Source of the DNA: Tetragonia tetragonoides
Taxonomy: Eukaryota; Streptophyta; Magnoliopsida; Caryophyllales; Aizoaceae
Direction of reading: 5' to 3'
Assembly: GCA_038025085.1 (NCBI GenBank)
Contig: CM076147.1
Span: 24,095,001 to 24,159,000, forward strand
Length of the DNA stretch: 64,000 nt
The translations under genes were made by a program, and so were the position numbers. Shown one piece after another: positions 1 through 12,772 of this stretch (the first letter of the stretch is position 1; each line of letters starts with the position of its first letter). The notes below the pieces were generated by a model. That model worked only from the letters and a program-made list of their open reading frames with translations. It was not told the DNA's origin and searched no databases.

Positions 1-365
1 GTTCATGTGTAACTTTGTCACTCATATAAGTTTTTATTCTGAAATAAATTAATGATGATAATTATGTCATCGGAAAGATCTCAAAGCATACTTTCAAATG
101 AAATAAAGTAATGTGACAAGTGTCATGTTTTAATTGGTTATGCTTTGTTTTTTCTTTTCCTTTTATTTTTGTTTAAATATGGTCACTAATAAGTTACCAT
201 AAATAAATATCCTATAATAATCGCTAGAAACTGTTCATAATTCTTATTTTTCTTAAAAATTTGCATAAAATTAATACAATCTAAAATGACATAAATGTAA
301 TGCTTTAATAACATTGATTTGACAATTAATTGTCTATAGTAATTTCTATTTTTTTTAATTCAAGA
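1..365. repeat. Helitron-family non-coding fragment
   Basis: No gene is visible. Positions about 180-310 resemble about 29,165-29,300: both read through the same order of phrases (a block with cctata, ctgttcat/cccattcat, then taatacaatctaaaat). Both also contain the gtgacaag-tgt-ca phrase repeated through 24,411-29,789. I read it as part of the Helitron-derived substrate into which the following elements inserted. The left end lies outside the window. Confidence 0.4.
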
Positions 366-474
<109 letters not shown>

Positions 475-526
475 CCCTCAGGTCCATGGAAATGTTTACG
501 CTTTCCACTTATGTTTGGACAATGGA

Positions 527-2618
527 TGTAACACCCCCGAATTCGAAACGATTTCCTGGGAACTATCGACGTCGTTGTGCATGACTCGACAACGCTGAAC
601 CGTCCCGAACCCGAGGGTAGTTACTGCAACATTTATCACTAAAGAATAAATGCTAAGCAGAAAGAAAGACTAGGCATCAAAAGGAGTTACTAAGGAACTA
701 AACAAACTAAACAGTTAATATCAGAGTTGTCTATATAGTGAGCTAAAAACCATTAAACCAAATTTATTACAACTTGCCTTCAAAGGGCTAAATCCAATAA
801 AAATCCCAACGATCTAAACTAAACAGAAACAGTTCTAAAAACCGACGCCAACTCTACGTTCCAAGCTGTACGTCCTCAATCAACTAAACCTGCACTTTGG
901 TTTCCGTGACGGAAACAAAATACAAAAGAAAAGAAAAGAACAAAAGAGAAACAAAAATTAGATAAACTGAATAAACGTCATCCGTACCCAGTAAAAACAT
1001 TTCGCAAACCTTACCTAAAGTTTTAGAAGAATCATTGAAATTCATTTGGATACGCACATAAGCATATAATCAAGCATACGCACAACGACATTCTTTTATA
1101 TGTAATTCTTGTATAGTGATCACACGAAATACGACATAGACAATCCGTCTTGATTAGAGAGATGTAAGAGAGTGAATAGAACAGCGATTACCCATACTGT
1201 TCATCGAAGATACAATCACGCCATGGACTTAATGACTCTAGTGTGCACACTACCTCTAGTACAATTACACGAGCCTAGAGGACTTGATAAATGGGGTGAT
1301 CCATCCCAGACACACTGTGAGGTGTCCATAAGTAACTTGGAAATCACTCATCCCTTGAACTACACCATTAGATCTAATCCTGATTGCTCGACTACTCCTA
1401 CGGATCCATTAGGAGTCTTCCTCTCATTTAATTCAATTCACATAATTTGCATTGGTTGACATAAGTGGTACTACGAGACCACGACTTTCTAATTCATTTC
1501 ATGCTCTTGACAATGAATAGTAAATAACGACAATAATGATAATCCAATACGATGAGAATTAAACATGCTTTGATTCAATAAAGACGATAATTCAATAATG
1601 ATGACAAGTAATGTCTAGCACAATTTCGGCAGCACTTCGGCAGGGTAATATGATATCCAAAAATTCACAAATCACCAAAGACATTCAACGATAATAAATA
1701 GGTGCTCACTAGCACTCAATAATACCCATATCATTTAGCATATAATTAATAGCATAATAATATTAATAATTCGCTATTCAACAATTGTCCAATAATCATC
1801 ATATGGACTAATTAATTCCCAAAATATGCTAACATCAACATGCTAATTATAACTCATATTTACAGCAGTGGATCATGCTTAATAACTTCATAATAACGAC
1901 AATATAATTTAATCACGCTTTGCATATTAAATTCACAACAATTTTCCAATTAGTACATAACACATCAAAATAGTTTTGATGGGGCTTTGGAAGAAGGTAG
2001 GCATGAGCGCTTACCACTAATATGCTACCCACAGTAAGTATGCTCCAACCAATCGACAATAATCACGCTTGCTCGTTAGGTCCTAATTAAGAACCATTAC
2101 CGAATCAATATTAATTAAATACGAAAATACAAAAGGTAACGAAATGTCAATATGATATTTTTGTTAAATTCCTTGATTTATTTCAACCAATATAGGCTTT
2201 TGAAAATTCAAATTCCGATTCCGAATCAGTGCAGAAAAATAAAAACATTAAATAGAAAATACTGAAAATCGAATTAATAATTACGAAAAATATAAAAACG
2301 AAACCCTAATTTTAAAACTAGGTCTAGGTCACGGGTACCCATGCATGGGACCCATAATATGACCCATCACCTCCACCACCCACTGGCCACCATGGCCGGT
2401 GGTGGTGGTCGCCGGAGCTCCGGCGAAGAGAGGAGAGAGGAATCGCGAAAGAGAGAAAGGGAGAGAACGCGAGAGAGAAGAAGAGAGAGAGAGAGCAGGG
2501 CTTGGTCGTTGACCATGGGTCATCACCGGCGACCACCCAGGCATGGCCTGATGGCGCCGTGATGGCTCACGGTGGCGCGACAGCCGGAACAGGGGAGGGG
2601 GAGCAAAACAGAGCAAGG

Positions 2619-2657
<39 letters not shown>

Positions 2658-3182
2658 CGCGAGAGAGAGAAGGAGGGAGAGAGTACCGGCGGGAGGGGGT
2701 TGCCGGCGATCCTTCGGTGGTCGGGCGGCAGTGAGGAGAGAGAAAGCTCGGGTGAGAGAGGGACAGAGAGGACGTGCGTGATAGAGGGAGAGAGAGAGTG
2801 AATGCTTGAGGGTTTTGGCACAGTTTGCAAAACTGACTAATTGTCTCACCTTTTCCTTATATAGGCCCTTAGTCAACCAAAGTGAAATACTACTAGGTTT
2901 AGGAATTTATTTAATAATTTTCTGATATAAATAACATATTAAAACTAATTAAAAATAATTAAAACTATATGAATAATTCTTATTCATATATAAAACATTT
3001 TAATTAAACTACTCAAAATTAATAAATGCAATTTATGAAAGTCCCATAATAATAATTTTTATTATTATGGCTTTAATTGAATAAATCGAATCCTTGAATG
3101 AATAAACGATTTAATTTCCGAAACTATTTATAAATTATTTATAAATCAATATAATAATTATAGAAAATATTAGGGTATTACA
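527..3182 (-). repeat. Tekay 3' LTR
   Basis: Matches 9,843-12,481 along its length. It starts TGTAACACCC and ends ATTACA. It contains purine-rich GA tracts (about 2,620-2,660) that create many spurious open frames on both strands. No real gene is seen inside. Being next to the PPT it is the 3' LTR. Confidence 0.95.
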
Positions 3183-3196
3183 TTCTACCCTCCTTA
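3183..3196 (-). other. Tekay polypurine tract
   Basis: Read on the minus strand this is AAGGAGGGTAGAA directly before the 3' LTR, the expected plus-strand priming site. A near copy with its flank lies about 240 bp away at 3,425-3,465. Confidence 0.8.
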
Positions 3197-3460
3197 AAAG
3201 AAGTTTCGTCCTGAAACTTGAGACATGAAGTAATCACTTCCCAAAGCAAAACGAGTTTACCTATACGAAGGTATAAAACAATTTCTAGGACACTAACATA
3301 TGCAAGATGAGCAAGTACGATCGTGATTCTAAGTCGATTAGCATGCACCATGCAATGCTTGAACATGCAATTCGTGCAAAGCGATAAACAAAACACGCAA
3401 AATGACGAAATTTTGAGGCGTGATATTCTACCCTCCTTAAAAGGAGTTTCGTCCCGAAAC

Positions 3461-6400
3461 TCAAGTGGGACTAGTACCTTCTAGGAAGAGGTCTGGATAT
3501 TTCTCGTGCATCATGGATTCAGCTTCCCATGTTGCTTCCTCTTGACCTTGTCGAGACCAAACGACTTTGACGATCGGAATAGTCTTTGTTCGAGTTGAGC
3601 GCTCTTTGCGATCCACTATCTTGATAGGACGCTCTTCATAAGTCAAACTTTCATCGAAATCGATCGTTTCAGGTTGAACGACATGAGTTGGATCATGTAC
3701 GTATCGCTTCAACTGAGAGAAATGAAACACAATGTGGACTTTTGCAAGTTCCACAGGTAAAGCTAATCAATAAGCAACCTCACCAATCCTTTCCAGAATC
3801 TCGTAAGGTCCAATATAACGAGGACTTAACTTCCCCTTACGACCAAAACGCATGACACCTGTGGTAGGAGATACTCGCAAAAGTACCTTGCTTCCTACCT
3901 CAAACTCTTCAGGTCTACGACCTCTATCTGCGTACAATTTCTGGCGATCTTGAGCACTACGCATCTTTGCTTGAATCACTTTGACTACTTCGACGGTCTG
4001 CTGGATCATTTCTGGACCCAAAACTGCAGTTTCACTAATGTCGTTCCAACAAACTGGCGATCTACACTTCCTACCATACAATGCTTCATATGGTGCTCGA
4101 TCAATGCTTGAGTGATAGCTATTGTTGTAAGAAAACTCGATCAACGGAATATGTGTATCCCACGAGCCTTGATACTCAAGAGCACACGCTCGAAGTATAT
4201 CCTCCAAGGTCTGAATCGTTCTTTCCGTCTGACCATCAGTCGCAGGATGAAAAGCAGTACTGAACTTCAATTTGCTTCCAAAAGCTTCTTGCAATTTCTG
4301 CCAAAAGTGTGATAGAAATCTCAAATCTCTATCTGAAACTATATCCTCGGGAACACCATGAAGTCTCATGACTTCCTTGACGTAAGCATCCGCTAGCTTC
4401 TCCATTTCCCAAGTGTCATTCATTGGGATGAATCTCGCAACTTTCGTCAAATGATCCACAACTACCCAAATGGCGTTGTTCTTTTTTCGTGTCAATGGTA
4501 AACCCATGACAAAGTCCATTGAAATTGAATTCCATTTCCACATAGGGACCTCAAGCGATTGAATCATTCCACCAGGTCTCTTGTGTTCGATCTTCACCTT
4601 CTGGCACGTCAGACACTTAGCCACGAATTCAGCGACATCTTGCTTCATACCTTTCCACCAGAATATTTGGCAAAGGTCTTTGTAAAGCTTTTCTCCACCA
4701 GGATGTACAGAATAAGGTGTATTGTGAGCTTCACCCAGAATCTGACTCTTGATCTTCTGGTCATTCGGCACACAGACACGATCACGAAATCTCAAGACAC
4801 CGTCTTGACCAATAGAAAAGTCCTCGGATCTACCCTCGTCCTTGTGGCGTAGCGTTGAAGATCCTCATCTGAACTCTGTTTACCCTTGATCTCGTCGAGT
4901 AAGGTTGGTCGAACTGACATATGTGCTAAGGTACATTGAACGTCACCTTTCAGCACCATCTCCACATCTAGACTCTGCAAGTCACGAATGATCTCCCTTG
5001 ACGAGTCTTTCTACTCAAAGCGTCTGCTACCACATTAGCTTTCCCTTCGTGATACTAAATGTCGATGTCGTACTCCGTCAATAACTCTAGCCATCTTCTT
5101 TGTCGCATATTCAATTCCATTTGTGTGAATATGTTCTTGAGACTCTTGTGGTCCGTAAACATCTTGACAGCAGAACCATAGAGATAATGTCTCCAATTCT
5201 TTAAAGCAAACACGACAGCAGCGAGCTCTAAGTCGTGAGTAGGGTAATTATCCTCATGCTTCTTCAATTGTCTTGAGGCATAAGCCACTACCTTACCATG
5301 TTGCATCAAAACACAGCCTAAGCGATGCTTAGACGCGTCACTATAGACTTCGTACCCTTCAGTTCCCGATGGCAAAGTCAAAATCGGCGCGCTTGTAAGA
5401 CGTTTCTTCAACTCTTGAAAAGCAGCTTCACACTTTTCCGACCACACGAACTTCGTCGTCTTTTTCATCAAGTTTTTCATAGGCTGCGCTATCTTGGAAA
5501 ATCCTTCCACAAACCTACGATAGTAACCAGCTAACCCAAGAAAACTTCTGACCTCGGTCACGCTCTTCGGTGCGGACCAGTCCATAACAGTTCTAATCTT
5601 TTCCGGCTCAACAACAACTCCACTCTTAGACACCACGTGTCCTAAGAAAGAAACAGTTTCTAACCAAAACTCGCACTTCGACAGCTTGGCGTACAACTGA
5701 TGTCGTCTCAAAATCTCCAAAACGGTACGCAAGTGTTGCTCGTGCTCATCAGCGTTCTTCGAATAGACCAAAATATCGTCAATAAAGACAACTACGAACT
5801 GATCGAGATAAGGCTGGAACATACGGTTCATCACATCCATAAACTTTGCAGGTGCGTTCGTCAACCCAAAAGGCATCACCGTGAACTCGTAGTGTCCATA
5901 CCTCGTCCTAAACGTGATCTTTGCAATGTCAGACTCGGAAATCCTGAGTTGATGGTATCCTGAACGTAGATCGATCTTGGAGAAAATAGTCGCTCCACGA
6001 AGTTGGTCAAATAGGTCGTCAATCCTCGGAAGTGGATAACGATTCTTGATCGTGATCTTGTTCAACTCTCGGTAGTCTATGTGTAGTCTCATACTACCGT
6101 CCTTCTTACGTACGAACAGAACAGGAGCACCCCAAGGCGATACACTTGGGCGTATGTATCCCTTCTCTAGTAGTTCCTCGAGTTGTGTTTTCAGTTCTTT
6201 CATCTCTGCATGAGCCATACGATACGGAGCTTTCGAGATCGGAGCAGAACCTGGAGCTAAGTCAATCGTGAAGTCGATAATGCGTTGCGGAGGCATTCTT
6301 GGAATCTCGTCTGGAAAGACGTCAGCGTACTTCGAAATAACTGGAATAGGTTTTGAAACTTTGGCCTCTCGACTTGTATCCACTACATGACATAGGTAAG

Positions 6401-6890
6401 TTTCTTCACCTTTAGTCATACACTCCTTTGCTTTCATGGTTGCCACTACCTTCAACTTTGGCTTAACCATGACTCCTTTGTAGGTAATCCTCCTACCCTT
6501 CGGTCCACGCAATGACACACGTTGTTCAAAGCACTCAATCTTAGCCCTATAGTTGGCTAACCAATCCATTCCCAAAATCACGTCAAAATCCTTCAAATCC
6601 ATCTGAATCAAATCCGCAGGCAAATTGGAACCAACAATCCTAATCGGACACTTTTCATACAATGCTTTACAATTAACAATTGACCCATCTGGCATCCTAA
6701 TATTTGCAATATACACAGTACTAGGCTCTAAATCTATCTTAGATGCAAAGCTCTTAGAAAGAACAGAATGCGTTGCACCACTATCAAACAAAACAAAAGC
6801 AGGTTGAGAGTTAACGAGAAAAGTACCAGCGATCACATTCGGGTTCGCTTCAGCTTCATTGCGGTTCAGCACATAAACCCTTCCATTCAC
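3461..6890 (-). pseudogene. pol: Tekay pol: protease, RT, RNase H, integrase, chromodomain (broken)
   Basis: Domains in minus-strand order are these. Aspartic protease has [10 protein letters not shown] near 6,790. Reverse transcriptase has the FIDDILVYS catalytic box near 5,790. RNase H has [10 protein letters not shown] and TDHKSL. Integrase has an H/H and CLTC zinc-binding region, then MDF, SDRD and QTERT supplying the D, D and E residues. A chromodomain-like tail (PIKIVDRK, VKVVWSRQG, EEATWE, YPDLF) ends the frame. Breaks are a TAG at 5,055-5,057 where the family has a Gln codon before YHEGKANVVADALSRK, frame changes at about 4,985-5,050 and near 4,793, and a TGA just after GEVAY near 3,765 where Arg is expected. 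The frame opens at 6,890, one base back from the gag frame. It is non-functional as it stands. Confidence 0.93.
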
Positions 6891-8027
6891 CCCTTATTGT
6901 TGTTGTTGTTTTTCTGCACGGGGTTGGCAGGTGCGGGAAGTAGTGCTTGATTATTCGCAGTAGGAGCAGCAGTATTGTTGCGGTTGTTGTTGTTGTAACC
7001 CCCATTTCCACGATTGTTACCACCATTTCCGCGATTAGCATTTCCATTTCCATCACGATTGTAGTTGTTATCGCGGTTCCGACCATTGCCGTTCCTTCCA
7101 CGACTCCAGCATTCAGAAGCTTTGTGACCAGGCTTGTTGCACTCGTAGCATTGAAGTACATCGCCACGACAGTTCTTGCCAGGATGCGTCTTGTTGCAGC
7201 GACTACAAGGCGGATTCCTCCTAGGTAAGATCGTAGCTCTATGACTATTCGAGTCATGATTCCTGTTCCCGTTGTGGTTCTGACCACCTTGGTTGTTGTG
7301 ATTGCCGTTGTTCGGCCTTGGCCTCTTATCTGCGCCACCTGACTGGGAAGAATTCCCTTTGTCACGTTTATGCTTTCCGAGCAACGAATCACGACGATCC
7401 ATAGCATGCTCTTGGTTCAAGGCTTTCTCATACGCTCCCTGGAACGTCAGCGAGTTTCCCATAACAAAATGCTGTATGTCCCACTTCAAACCATCCTCGA
7501 ACCTCTCGACCCGTTCAGCTTCGGTCGTCACCAAGTTAGGTGCAAAAGCAGCAAGCTCGTTGAACTTTGTTGCGTACTCAACTATAGACAGCTTTCCTTG
7601 ATAGATGTTCTCGAATTCCCGTTGCTTCTGGCGACGGACAGCTCTTGGATAGAACCATTCACGAATAGACTCTTTGAACTCGGTCCACCCATATTCCTCA
7701 ATGGTGAGTAGATCAGTTCCCACATCGCTCCACCACTTGTTAGCCTCACCCTTCAGATAGTACGTATCGGTGTTGACCTTCATGTTGTTGGGCCGATTAG
7801 TCACCCTAAACAACTTCTCAAACTCTATTATCCAATTCTCCAACTTGGTGGGCCTCAGAGCCACCCTCAAACGTCGGAGGTTTGAGTGCATCGAAATCCG
7901 TAAAGTTGCGCGTCTCAGGGTTCTGCGAGCTGTGATCTTGCTTTTGGCGCTCTAGCTGGCGCGTGATGTGCTCGACCACGTTGGTAAGACCTACTTCTAG
8001 TCTTGCGAGTCGGTCGTTGGTTGCCAT
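6887..8027 (-). pseudogene. gag: Tekay gag with zinc knuckle (frameshifted)
   Basis: It begins MATNDRLARLEVGL at 8,027. After the TFEGG motif near 7,855 the frame shifts by one base, then continues TKLENWIIEFEKLF, the retrotransposon gag core (ANKWW, FYPRAVRRQK, LSIVEYATKFNELA). A CCHC knuckle (CYECNKPGHKASEC) sits near 7,130, and an Asn/Gly-rich tail ends at the stop at 6,887. The product would be the capsid and nucleic-acid-binding protein of the element's particle. The pol frame starts within a few bases of the gag stop in the -1 frame. That could be a mutation or a frameshift site, and I cannot separate these. Confidence 0.9.
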
Positions 8028-8725
8028 TATAACAAATCTGAGACATAAAAGAGCAATGGTTGATCACCATTTCAGCAAAATTTGGCACATTCGACCCAAA
8101 TTGAGGACTAATTGAGAGATATAGGTTAGAATTGAAACCAATCTCTTGACATTTAGCAAATATCATATGAGTTCCAATGATCGACCTTACATTGTAGGTC
8201 TAAGCAACATACTTGCTTTGAATAGTTCTCAGTTCTCATGCATAATAGTTCGATATGCAATAACAAAGTAGACACATTGGTCTCACACGATTGGTAAGCA
8301 ATAACATTCACACTTCACACATCGAGGCTCCATACTATTTTAGTAGGGCAATAAACAATGACATTTGATTGCATACAATACATGCTTAGCCTTTGGCTCA
8401 CAATTGATATGATCATGCTCAATGAAAATTTTGCCATAATTCCGACATGGATTTCCCATCATGTCTAGGCAATACGAGATAGCATTACGAAGCTATTTGT
8501 CAACCATGCAATTATGTGATAAAACGATCATATAAAAGAAATTCTCAACGATATCATATAATCAAATGAAGTAGTCTTGCAATGAGACAAATTGCAAGTA
8601 AATAGTAGTCATAAATATTTGTTGTCTATGCAACTACACGAACATCAAAATTGACCACGCAGGGCCATCACAATAGCTAAAGTTCAATAAAACTCAAGTA
8701 AAACTAATAAGGCAATAATCTAGTT
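8028..8725 (-). other. Tekay spacer between the extra ORF and gag
   Basis: About 700 bp of AT-rich sequence with no convincing reading frame. It separates the extra upstream ORF from gag and is probably untranslated leader, or an intron if the upstream ORF is a separate transcript. Confidence 0.5.
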
Positions 8726-9649
8726 CTACTTGACACTAGCACACATTTTCTTCGCGCTAGGGGACTCGTCATGATCGTCCTTCCTCCTATGCTTCACCTC
8801 TTCGCAGGGCATGTATGGATAAGCATATCCACCGAATTTCTGGGGCATGAAACGCTTCCTAAAATCATCTACATGCTTGCGCTTCTTGGTCCAGCAGTAC
8901 TCGCACATACCTTTCGGCGCAGGCACTAGCACGTGGTTCACCTTTCACTCGAACTCGGATAGGCATAACTCAGTTGCGACGCCTCTAAAGCAGAGAGACC
9001 ATCTCGTACCTTCTCCGTACTTCTTCTCGTGCAAGTGACCACTCTTGGAGACTACGTCGTCGTACTTCTCCTTGAGTCCCATCCAAGGATGGATGTTAGG
9101 TAGACGAGCTAGTAGTAGCTCTACCCATAAGCCTTCATGTAGACTCGTACGATTCTCGTACTGATAATGCTCGATCGTAGTGTAAGCACGTCGTATGTAG
9201 ATACGTATATCCTCGAGCTCAGCATCAGTAGCAAAGAACGGCTCCACAGGAGGAGACCAATTTGCAGCAGGAGTAGGTGCAGCAATAGGTGCAGGAGTAG
9301 GCGCGATGTTGTTGTCGCTCTCGGCACTAGTATCTTCCAATTCCGGCATGTCATCATTCTCTTCCGGCGCTGTATGTTTGGAGGGATTTTCCTCTTCCTC
9401 CACGCATGTGGCAGGTGCGGCAACTGCGGCTATGGGCGCGGGAATTAGCGCGGGGCGTGCGGCCTCGTCGCGTGTGGCAATCGCGTGCGCGGCGCGGTCT
9501 TGCGCGGGTTCGTGGCGTACGTTCACGTCGTTTCCTGTCGACTCGCTATCCGAGGAAGCTACATATTCTGCAGGTGGTGCACGATGGGCTAGGGTGCGTG
9601 CCCTTTGGCGTACGGTCGTCATTGGCACGGTCTTTCTTGTCCTTACCAT
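8726..9649 (-). pseudogene. Extra ORF upstream of gag in the Tekay element, one in-frame stop
   Basis: It starts ATG (MVRTRKTVPM) at 9,649, about 190 bp after the 5' LTR, and runs 234 codons to a TGA at 8,945-8,947. The same frame continues without a break for 73 more codons to 8,726, so the ancestral protein was about 307 residues. The N-terminal half is Ala/Pro- and acid-rich and low in complexity. The C-terminal half looks globular (ELEDIRIYIRRAY, HEGLWVELLLARL, WMGLKEKYDDVV) and ends with a CEYC pair in a Lys/Arg-rich stretch. I do not recognise a family. Its place between 5' LTR and gag, in sense, is unusual for chromoviruses. The single stop fits a CGA to TGA change. Confidence 0.6.
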
Positions 9650-9826
9650 CTACAGGTAGACAATCAAACAATAAGAACATTATAAATCACAAGCAAAGTG
9701 ATTTCAAATAATTCCTATCTTCTAGCACTACTACGCTCAACGGCTTTAATTATATTTTATTTTTCCCAAAATGAAACTAATCTTTATTAATTCATTAATT
9801 AATCTTAAGCAACCTTTTTAAACCTA

Positions 9827-9840
9827 GGGCTCTTATACCA
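9827..9840 (-). other. Tekay primer binding site (initiator tRNA-Met)
   Basis: Read on the minus strand this is TGGTATAAGAGCCC, two bases after the 5' LTR. It matches the plant initiator-Met PBS (TGGTATCAGAG) with one mismatch. Confidence 0.85.
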
Positions 9841-9842
9841 TT

Positions 9843-12481
9843 TGTAACATCCCCGAATACGCAATGATTTGCTGGGAACTATCGACGTCGTTGTGCACGA
9901 CTCGACACCGCTGAACCGTCCCGAACCCAATGGTAGTTACTGCAACATTTATTACTAAGGAGTAAATGCTAAGCAGAAAGAAAGACTAGGCATCAAAAGG
10001 AGTTACTAAGGAACTAAACAAACTAAACAGTTAATATCAGAGTTGTCTATATAGTGAGCTAAAAACCATTAAACCAAATTTATTACAACTTGCTTTCAAA
10101 GGGCTAAATCCAATAAAAATCCCAACGATCTAAACTGAACAGAAACAGTTCTAAAAACCGACGTCAACTCTACCTTCCATGTTATACGTCCTGAATCACC
10201 TAAACCTGCACTTTGGTTTCCATGACGGAAACAAAATACAGAAGAAAAGAAAAGAAACAAAAGAGAAACAAAAATCAGATAAACTGAATAAACGTCATCC
10301 GTACCCAGTAAAAACATTTCGCAAACCTTACCTGAGGTTTTAGAAGAATCATTGAAATTCATTTACATACGCACATAAGCATATAATCAAGCATACGCAC
10401 AACGACATTCTTTTATATGTAATTCTTGTATAGTGATTACACGAATTACAACATAGACAATCCGTCTTGATTAGAGAGATGTAAGAGAGCGAATAGAACA
10501 ACGATTACCCATATTGTTCATCGAAGATACAATCACGCCATGGACTTAATGACTCTAGTGTGCACACTACCTCTAGTACAATTACACGAGCCTAGAGGAC
10601 TTAATAAATGGGGAATGATCCGTCCCAGACACACTGTGAAGTGTCCATAAGTAATTTGGGAATCACTCATTCCTTGAACTACACCATTAGGTGTAATCCC
10701 GATTGCTCGACTACTCCTAAGGATCCATTAGGAGTCTTACTCTCATTTAATTCAATTCACATAATTTGCATTGGTTGACATAAGCAGTACTACGAGACCA
10801 CGACTTACTAATTCATTTCATGCTCTTGACAATGAATAGTAAATAACGACAATAATGATAATCCAATACGATGAGAATTAAACATGCTTTAATTCAATAA
10901 CGACGATAATTTAATAATGATGACAAGTAATGTCTAGCACAATTTCGGCAGCACTTCGGCAGGGTAATATGATATCCAAAAATTCACAATTCACCAAAGA
11001 CATTCAACGATAATAAATAGGTGCTCACTAGCACTCAATAATACCCATACCATTTAGCATATAATTAATAGCATAATAATATTAATAATTCGCTATTCAA
11101 CAATTGTCCAATAATCATCATATGGACTAATTAATTCCCAAAATATTCTAACATCAACATGCTAATTATAACTCATATTTACAGTAGTGAATCATGCTTT
11201 AATAACTTTATAATAACGATAATATAATTTAATCATGCTTTGCATATTAAATTCACAACAATTTCCCAATTAGCACATAACACATCAAAATAGTTTTGAT
11301 GGGGCTTTGGAAGAAGTTAAGTATGAGCACTTACCACTAATACGCTACCAACAGTAAATATGCTCCAACCAATCGACAATAATCACGCTTGCTCGTTAGG
11401 TCCTAATTAAAAATAATTACCGATTCAGTATTAATTAAATACGAAGATAAAAAAAATAACAAAATCTCAATCTGATATTTTTATTAGATTTCTTGATTTA
11501 TTTCAACCAATCTAGGCTTTTGAAAGACTGAATTCCGATTCCAAATGAGTGCAGAAAAATAAAAATATTAAATCGAAAATACTGAAAATCGAATTAATAA
11601 TTACGAAAAATATAAAAACGAAACCCTAATTTTAAAACTAGGTCTAGGTCACGGGTACCCATGCATGGGACCCATAATCTGACCCATCACCACCACCACC
11701 CACTGGCCACCATGGCCGGTGGTGGTGGTCGCCGGAGCTCCGACGAAGAGAGGAGAGAGGAGTCGCGAAAGAGAGAAAGGGAGAGAAGAAGAGAGAGAAG
11801 AAGAGAGAGAGAGAGCAGGGCTTGGTCGGCGACCATGGGTCATCACCGGCGACCACCCAGGCATGGCCTGGTGGCGTCGTGATCGCTCACGGTGGGGCGA
11901 AAGCCGGAACAGGGGAGGGGGAGCAAAACAGAGCAATGGGAAGAGAGAAAGAGAGAGAGAAAACGCGAGAGAGAGAAGGAGGGAAAGAGAGTACCGGCGG
12001 GAGGGGGTTGACGGTGATCCTCCGGTGGTCGGGCAGCAGTGAGGAGAGAGAAAGCTCGGGTGAGAGAGGGAGAGAGAGGACGTGTGTGAGAGAGGGAGAG
12101 AGAGAGAGTGAATGCTTGAGGGTTTTGGCTCAGTTTGCAAACCTGACTAATTGTCTCACCTTTTCCTTATATAGGCCCTTAGTCAACCCAAGTGAATTGC
12201 TACTAGGTTTAGGAATTTATTTAATAATTTTCTGATTTAAAAAACAAATTAAAACTATTTAAAACTATATGAATAATTCTTATTCATATATAAATATTTT
12301 AATTAAACTCTTCAAAATTAATAAATGCAATTTATGAAAGTCCCATAATAATAATTTTTATTATTATGGCTTTAAGTGAATAAATTGAATCCTTGAATGA
12401 ATATACGATTTAATTTTCGAAACTATTTATAAATCATTTATAAATCAATATAATAATTATAGAAAATATTGGGGTATCGCA
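9843..12481 (-). repeat. Tekay 5' LTR
   Basis: It begins TGTAACATCC at 9,843 and ends TATCGCA at 12,481 in plus-strand reading, and pairs with 527-3,182. It adjoins the PBS, so it is the 5' LTR of this minus-strand element and should hold its promoter. Confidence 0.95.
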
Positions 12482-12574
12482 ATGGAAATCTTTACATTTC
12501 CTTATATGGTAATGTATTTGAGCACCTTTTACTATTTTATCCCTCCCACCTTCTCACCCCCATGTGCCTCTTTT

Positions 12575-12759
12575 TGTTGAGATATTATGTAAATATTAGT
12601 CACATATTTATCACATGTTTAATATCTAGTTTACTCTAGAATATCTAGAATATTAGAGAAGCTACGTAAATGATGTATATAAATACTTTGCCAAGTAATG
12701 TGAAGGGCCAAGAACCATTTGCTCCACCAAAATCTCTATCCTAATTAATTATGTTTTCT
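12575..12759 (+). repeat. copia 5' LTR
   Basis: 185 bp starting TGTTGAGATA. It contains a TATA-box-like TATATAAATA near 12,675. Its last two bases are CT instead of the CA seen in the other LTR. Confidence 0.95.
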
Positions 12760-12772
12760 TGGTATCAGAGCC
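12760..12772 (+). other. copia primer binding site
   Basis: TGGTATCAGAGCC directly after the 5' LTR, exactly complementary to the 3' end of plant initiator tRNA-Met. Confidence 0.95.

Larger units (their letters stand above)
527..12481 (-). mobile_element. Ty3/gypsy chromovirus, Tekay/Del-like, with two LTRs
   Basis: An 11.96-kb element on the minus strand. The two direct LTRs are about 2.65 kb each and begin TG and end CA. The 5-bp target duplication ATGGA lies at 522-526 and 12,482-12,486. On the minus strand the order is 5' LTR, primer binding site, an extra ORF, gag, protease, reverse transcriptase, RNase H, integrase, chromodomain-like tail, polypurine tract, 3' LTR. Long LTRs, an initiator-Met PBS and the C-terminal chromodomain fit the Tekay/Del lineage. 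All ORFs carry stops or frameshifts and the LTRs differ visibly (about a dozen changes in the first 115 bp), so it is an old, inactive copy. Confidence 0.95.

Noticed and set aside
1172..1459. 95-codon frame in the LTR
   Set aside because: Not conserved as an ORF in the paired LTR (10,470-10,760), where an indel breaks it.
2324..2876. Ser/Leu- and Arg/Glu-rich open frames
   Set aside because: Frames created by GA/CT tracts inside the Tekay LTR; the same pattern repeats at 11,644-12,235 and 25,692-26,252 in the other LTR copies.
6887..6905. Programmed -1 frameshift between Tekay gag and pol
   Set aside because: Frames do overlap in the -1 sense, but no convincing slippery heptamer or downstream structure is seen and the element has other random frameshifts.
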